Source: Campylobacteraceae bacterium (lineage in GTDB: Bacteria > Campylobacterota > Campylobacteria > Campylobacterales > Sulfurospirillaceae). From it: DNA of 17,537 nt. Each line of letters opens with the position of its first letter. Positions within the stretch are counted from its first letter, which is position 1. Where the stretch lies: NCBI GenBank assembly GCA_027011025.1, contig JALVAU010000471.1, forward strand, positions 1 to 17,537, read 5' to 3'. Of this stretch, positions 14,337 through 17,537 are shown in pieces. The notes below the pieces were generated by a model. It had not been told where the DNA came from, did not search any database, and was given only the letters and a program-made list of their open reading frames with translations. The translations under genes and the position numbers were made by a program.

Positions 14337-15929
14337 TTATTTATCAAACCAAACTTTATTGAATCTTCTTTTTCCCATAGGGTCAAGTTTGAAGTTCATA
14401 ACACTTTTTCTAATAGGCTCAACTACTAAAGAGTTTGCTATTGTTACCCAAGGAACTTGGTCTGCAAATATCTCCTGAGCTTTCATATAGAGCTTAGTTC
14501 TCTCTTTTATGTCAGTTGTTGTTTTAGCTTTTGCTATCAAAGCATCAAATTCTGGATTTTTCCAACCGGCTCTGTTTGAAGCAGGAATTTTTGCCGCATT
14601 TGAAGTAAGAAGAACATTTAGGAAGTTATCAGGATCTCCATTGTCTCCAGTCCAACCAAGAAGACAAGAGTCATCTTTGTAGTGTCTTCCTTTGTCTAGG
14701 TAAGTTCCCCAGTCGTAGCTTACGATTTTTGTTGTAACTCCAACTTTTGCCAAGTCTGCTTGCATAGCTTCAGCTACTTTTCTTGCATTTGGCATATATG
14801 GACGAGCCACTGGCATTGCCCAAAGCTCAAATGAAAGTTTTGGATAACCGGCCTCTTTTAGAAGTTGCTTTGCTTTTTCTGGATTGTATTTATATTTTTT
14901 TACATTTGCATTATAGCTCCACATCGTAGGAGGGATTGGAGTATAAGCAGGTTTACCGAAGCCGGCATATATAGCTTTTACTATCGCTTCTTTATTGATG
15001 GCATAGTTTATAGCTCTTCTTACTCTTACATCTTTAAACGGAGCAAATTTTACTTGATCAAGTGCAAGGTATCCGACATTTAAACCTTCTTGTTTTACAA
15101 GTTTTATATCTGGGTTTGCCTCAAGTCCTGCTATCTCTTCAGGATTTGGGAAGTCCATGACATGGATTGAGCCGACTTTTAGTTCAGCTGCTCTAACAGA
15201 AGAGTTTGTGATAACTTTAAGGATGAGTTTTTTAATATATGGTTTACCATCCCAGTAGTTTTCATTTGCTGTAAATATCATCTTGTCATCTTTTACCCAC
15301 TTAACCAATACAAATGGACCAGTTCCTACAGGATATCTTGCAAGTCTATCTGATTTACCCTCTTTTAACAGATCCATAGCATAAGTGTTAGAGAGGATTG
15401 AAGCAAAGTCCATAGCCATATTTGAGAGAAATGGAGCTTCTGGTTTTTTAAGAGTTATTTTAACAGTATATTTATCTATCTTAATTACATCTTTTACAAT
15501 TTTATCCATATCCATAGCACCCCAATACTTGTAAGAGCCACCTATTTTATTGTAAGGATGTGTTTTGTCAAATTGTCTTTTTATAGAAAAAAGTACATCA
15601 TCAGCTGTAAACTCATTTCTCTTTTTATAGTATTTTGTAGGGTGAAAATAGACACCTTTTCTTAGGTGAAAAGTGTATTCTAAGCCATCTTTTGAAACAT
15701 CCCAAGATGTTGCAAGTCCCGGCTCCATGATAGTTGTTCCGTTTTTAAACTGAACCAAAGTATTATATACCTGCGTTGAAGCATAAAAGCTCTCCCCGTC
15801 TGTTACATGCGCAGGATCGATTGCTACCGAATCCCCACTTCTTCCAAAGACCAAAACTCCACCATATTTTGGTGCAGCATACATAAGTGTTGTTACAAAC
15901 AACAAAGCCGTTATGAGTAGTTTTCTCAT
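14337..15929 (-). CDS. dppA: Periplasmic dipeptide/peptide-binding protein (DppA-like)
   Basis: This 530-residue solute-binding protein (SBP_bac_5 family) starts with a Sec signal peptide, MRKLLITALLFVTTLMYA, with likely cleavage before APKYGG. Family features include DPAHVTDGESFYASTQVYNTLVQF (38-61), the PGLATSWDVSKDGLEYTFHLRKGVYFH block (70-96), YPVGTGPFVLVKW (199-211), and GWTGDNGDPDNFL (425-437). In DppA proteins an Asp in that last motif binds the peptide amino group. ARPYMPNARKVAEAMQADLAKVGV (375-398) is also DppA-like. GGAGG at 15940-15936 precedes the ATG. It is the first gene of the transporter set. The exact ligand (dipeptide, murein peptide or other) cannot be told from sequence. 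Confidence 0.93.
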   Translation of the reverse strand: MRKLLITALLFVTTLMYAAPKYGGVLVFGRSGDSVAIDPAHVTDGESFYASTQVYNTLVQFKNGTTIMEPGLATSWDVSKDGLEYTFHLRKGVYFHPTKYYKKRNEFTADDVLFSIKRQFDKTHPYNKIGGSYKYWGAMDMDKIVKDVIKIDKYTVKITLKKPEAPFLSNMAMDFASILSNTYAMDLLKEGKSDRLARYPVGTGPFVLVKWVKDDKMIFTANENYWDGKPYIKKLILKVITNSSVRAAELKVGSIHVMDFPNPEEIAGLEANPDIKLVKQEGLNVGYLALDQVKFAPFKDVRVRRAINYAINKEAIVKAIYAGFGKPAYTPIPPTMWSYNANVKKYKYNPEKAKQLLKEAGYPKLSFELWAMPVARPYMPNARKVAEAMQADLAKVGVTTKIVSYDWGTYLDKGRHYKDDSCLLGWTGDNGDPDNFLNVLLTSNAAKIPASNRAGWKNPEFDALIAKAKTTTDIKERTKLYMKAQEIFADQVPWVTIANSLVVEPIRKSVMNFKLDPMGKRRFNKVWFDK

Positions 15930-15954
15930 TCTTTACCTCCATTTTAGTTTTACT

Positions 15955-15963
15955 TTAATTGTA
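15955..15963 (-). promoter_or_regulatory. -10 box of the dppA operon
   Basis: On the minus strand TACAAT at 15963-15958 is preceded by TGA, giving an extended -10 (TGATACAAT), about 29 bp before the dppA ATG and 18 bp before its GGAGG. No good -35 box is seen. It is divergent from the epimerase promoter about 45 bp away, so one regulator could act on both. Confidence 0.45.
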
Positions 15964-16001
15964 TCAGAGTTTCATATTATTTCGCTTAAATATAGAAAAT
16001 T

Positions 16002-16010
16002 TGATATAAT
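16002..16010 (+). promoter_or_regulatory. Extended -10 box of the epimerase gene
   Basis: TTGATATAAT ends at 16010 and contains a perfect TATAAT (16005-16010) preceded by TG, which is an extended -10 arrangement. Transcription would start near 16017, leaving a leader of about 30 nt to the ATG at 16047. The intergenic region between dppA and the epimerase gene (15930-16046) holds these two divergent promoters and nothing else recognisable. Confidence 0.5.
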
Positions 16011-16046
16011 TTGCGCTAATATTACAAAAAAGTGAGTAAAAACGAA

Positions 16047-17126
16047 ATGGATATTAAAGATATAGCTGTAAAAGTCACTAAAGTGCCACTAAAAAAACCA
16101 TTTAAAACTGCTCTGAGAAGTGTTTATGAACTAGAATCCATAATTTTGATTATCAAGACTAAAAGCGGTCTTGTAGGATATGGAGAGACTGCACCCACAT
16201 TTGCCGTAACAGGAGAATCAAAAGAGTCCATCATAAAGGCATTAGATACTATTTGTGAAAATATCAAAGGAGAGAGCTTATATGATTTTAACAGAGTTAT
16301 GGGGGTTGTTCATAGCTCGATAGAGAAAAATTTTAGTGCAAAATCTGCTGTAGAGATAGCTCTTTATGATATATTTGCCCAAAATCTTAAAACTCCTCTA
16401 TATAGACTGCTAGGTGGTAGCAGAAGAGATTTTAAGACAGGCATTACGATAAGTCTAAATGATATTGACACTATGATACAAGACTCAATAGAGGCACAAA
16501 ACAGAGGTTTTGAGTCACTAAAGATAAAGCTAGGCGATGATTATAGGGAGGATATACAAAGGGTAATAGAGATAAAAAAAGCTCTACATGTAGAGACCTC
16601 TTTGAAGCTAGATGCAAATCAGGGTTGGAGTAAAGAGGAGTGTGTAGAGTTCTTAAATAGCATGGAAAAACATCAAATTCCAATAGAATTGATAGAGCAG
16701 CCCGTAAAAAAAGGTGATATAGAGGGACTTAAATACATAAAAGCCAGAAGTTCCATACCGATACTAGCAGATGAGAGTGTTTTTTCACCGATGGATGCTG
16801 TAAAAATCTTGGAAAAGGGTGCGGTTGATTTTGTAAATATAAAACTAGACAAATGCGGTGGAATCTCAAATGCTCTTTTGATAGCCGATATTTGCAAACT
16901 CTATGGTACAAAGTGTATGATAGGATGTATGCTAGAGGGTGCTATCAGCGTAGGAGCAGCTGCACATGTAGCCTCAGCAAGGAGTGATACTATCACTATG
17001 CTTGATCTGGATGCTCCAATCTTATGTAAAACTTCTTCGGTTAGTGGTGGCGTGAAGTTTAGCGGAGCCAATATAGAGTTGTCAGACGGATACGGCTTGG
17101 GTATTGGTGGGCTAAAGCCTACATAA
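16047..17126 (+). CDS. L-Ala-D/L-Glu (dipeptide) epimerase, enolase superfamily
   Basis: This 359-residue protein closely recalls Bacillus YkfB along its whole length: PLKKPFKTALRSVYE near the start, the GETAPTFAVTGES substrate-specificity loop (about 46-58), and the barrel residues. Catalytic acid/base lysines are K159-x-K161 in LKIKLGDD and K266 in NIKLDKCGG. Metal ligands are D189 (LDANQGW), E217 (ELIEQP) and D242 (ADESVF). A D320-L-D322 motif near the C-terminus fits the dipeptide-binding site. The enzyme converts L-Ala-D-Glu from peptidoglycan to L-Ala-L-Glu. ATG at 16047 is preferred over the in-frame GTG at 16032, because GTGAG lies 10 nt before the ATG and nothing precedes the GTG. 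It is divergent from dppA. Confidence 0.93.
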   Translation: MDIKDIAVKVTKVPLKKPFKTALRSVYELESIILIIKTKSGLVGYGETAPTFAVTGESKESIIKALDTICENIKGESLYDFNRVMGVVHSSIEKNFSAKSAVEIALYDIFAQNLKTPLYRLLGGSRRDFKTGITISLNDIDTMIQDSIEAQNRGFESLKIKLGDDYREDIQRVIEIKKALHVETSLKLDANQGWSKEECVEFLNSMEKHQIPIELIEQPVKKGDIEGLKYIKARSSIPILADESVFSPMDAVKILEKGAVDFVNIKLDKCGGISNALLIADICKLYGTKCMIGCMLEGAISVGAAAHVASARSDTITMLDLDAPILCKTSSVSGGVKFSGANIELSDGYGLGIGGLKPT

Positions 17127-17160
17127 AAAATAGAGTTTAAAAAATAGAGTTGAAGCTTCG
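17110..17160. other. Short convergent gap with repeats
   Basis: The end of the epimerase gene contains GGCTAAAGCC (17110-17119), a short inverted repeat. The gap then carries AAAAAATAGAGTT twice in tandem and the palindrome GAAGCTTC. Any of these might help terminate the two convergent transcripts. None is a clear intrinsic terminator. Confidence 0.2.
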
Positions 17161-17537
17161 TTACAAGCAAAGACCTATGGGTAGATGATAGAGACATTTG
17201 TATCTTTTTTGATTGTCCAAATTATTATTTTCTTCAAAAATACAATATGATGATGCTGTGACAGTGCTAAATCCTCTACTTGGCAGCCAATGTTGATATG
17301 CCCATTGAATCAATCTAAGAATATCATCATAATCTCCATTCATAGTAAATACAGCATATACCCCACCTCTTATATGTGATTTTGGTAAACTTGCATTTAT
17401 GGGGATTTTCGTATCCACAGGCTCGATACATGCCACATAATAACATTGGTCTAGTGATGTAATCGCAGGATTGTCATAATATACTTCTATCCGATGGTGA
17501 CTTCCAATATGATTCGACTGCGCCCACACCATAAGCT
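17161..17537 (-). CDS. GyrI-like/AraC effector-binding domain protein, partial
   Basis: The minus-strand frame is open from the right edge to TAA at 17163-17161. The visible 123 or more residues match the GyrI-like small-molecule binding domain found alone or at the C-terminus of AraC-type regulators: RIEVYYDNPAITSLDQCYYVACIEP, then IRGGVYAVFTMNGDYDDILRLIQWAYQHWLPSRGF, and a C-terminal YKCLYHLPI strand. A Met codon at 17532-17530 exists but has no visible Shine-Dalgarno. The frame runs on past it, so the gene probably extends beyond the window, perhaps with an N-terminal helix-turn-helix domain. It converges on the epimerase gene. Its ligand is unknown. Confidence 0.75.
   Translation of the reverse strand, partial: LMVWAQSNHIGSHHRIEVYYDNPAITSLDQCYYVACIEPVDTKIPINASLPKSHIRGGVYAVFTMNGDYDDILRLIQWAYQHWLPSRGFSTVTASSYCIFEENNNLDNQKRYKCLYHLPIGLCL

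Noticed and set aside
16032..16046. GTG at 16032 as the epimerase start
   Set aside because: No Shine-Dalgarno precedes it, it is close to the inferred transcription start, and the family similarity begins after the ATG at 16047.
1..17537. CRISPR array, tRNA or rRNA genes, phage or transposase genes
   Set aside because: No regularly spaced repeats, no tRNA-like CCA-ended cloverleaf seen by eye, and every long frame is accounted for by chromosomal metabolic or transport genes.

Overview
The window is AT-rich (roughly one third G+C by eye), protein-coding throughout, and reads like the core chromosome of a Campylobacterota member (Sulfurimonas/Sulfurovum/Arcobacter-like). The evidence is AT-rich codon use, tight gene overlaps, A-rich Shine-Dalgarno regions, -10 boxes without clear -35 boxes, and the style of the complex I genes. 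The genus is a guess. No rRNA, tRNA, CRISPR array, transposase or phage gene is visible.

Region 1 (1-4311, minus strand) is a respiratory complex I operon in the order nuoG-H-I-J-K-L. Genes overlap by 4 bp or abut, and nuoL runs off the left edge. nuoG is the first gene here: nuoA-F do not precede it, and a divergent gene begins 231 bp away. NuoG is short (505 aa) but keeps all of its N-terminal Fe-S ligands plus an N7-type Cys set. NuoH is long (427 aa) because of an insertion of about 80-90 residues near its C-terminus.

Region 2 (4543-7271, plus strand) holds an MFS transporter, a small membrane-anchored protein with an NMNMG motif, and a two-part lipoprotein. It ends in a block of hairpins (7306-7368) facing the convergent galU.

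Region 3 (15929 down to 7375, minus strand) is a long colinear set: dppA-dppB-dppC-dppD-dppF (ABC peptide importer), a DUF2333-like membrane protein, a SelW/Rdx-type selenoprotein, glycerate 2-kinase and galU. The selenoprotein (9511-9756) is the most notable find. It has a CxxU motif whose U is an in-frame TGA, followed by a hairpin at bacterial SECIS spacing. An ordinary ORF search misses it because the TGA breaks the frame. Its real stop overlaps the TTG start of the glycerate kinase gene, whose ribosome binding site can pair with a segment just downstream of that start. This suggests translational coupling.

Region 4 (16047-17537) holds an L-Ala-D/L-Glu epimerase on the plus strand, divergent from dppA, and then a convergent partial gene for a GyrI-like/AraC effector-binding domain cut by the right edge. 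The importer beside the epimerase resembles the Bacillus dpp-ykf arrangement and suggests uptake and recycling of murein-derived peptides. Glycerate kinase (glycerate to phosphoglycerate) and GalU (UDP-glucose) at the end of the set are general carbon and envelope-sugar functions, possibly only co-transcribed.
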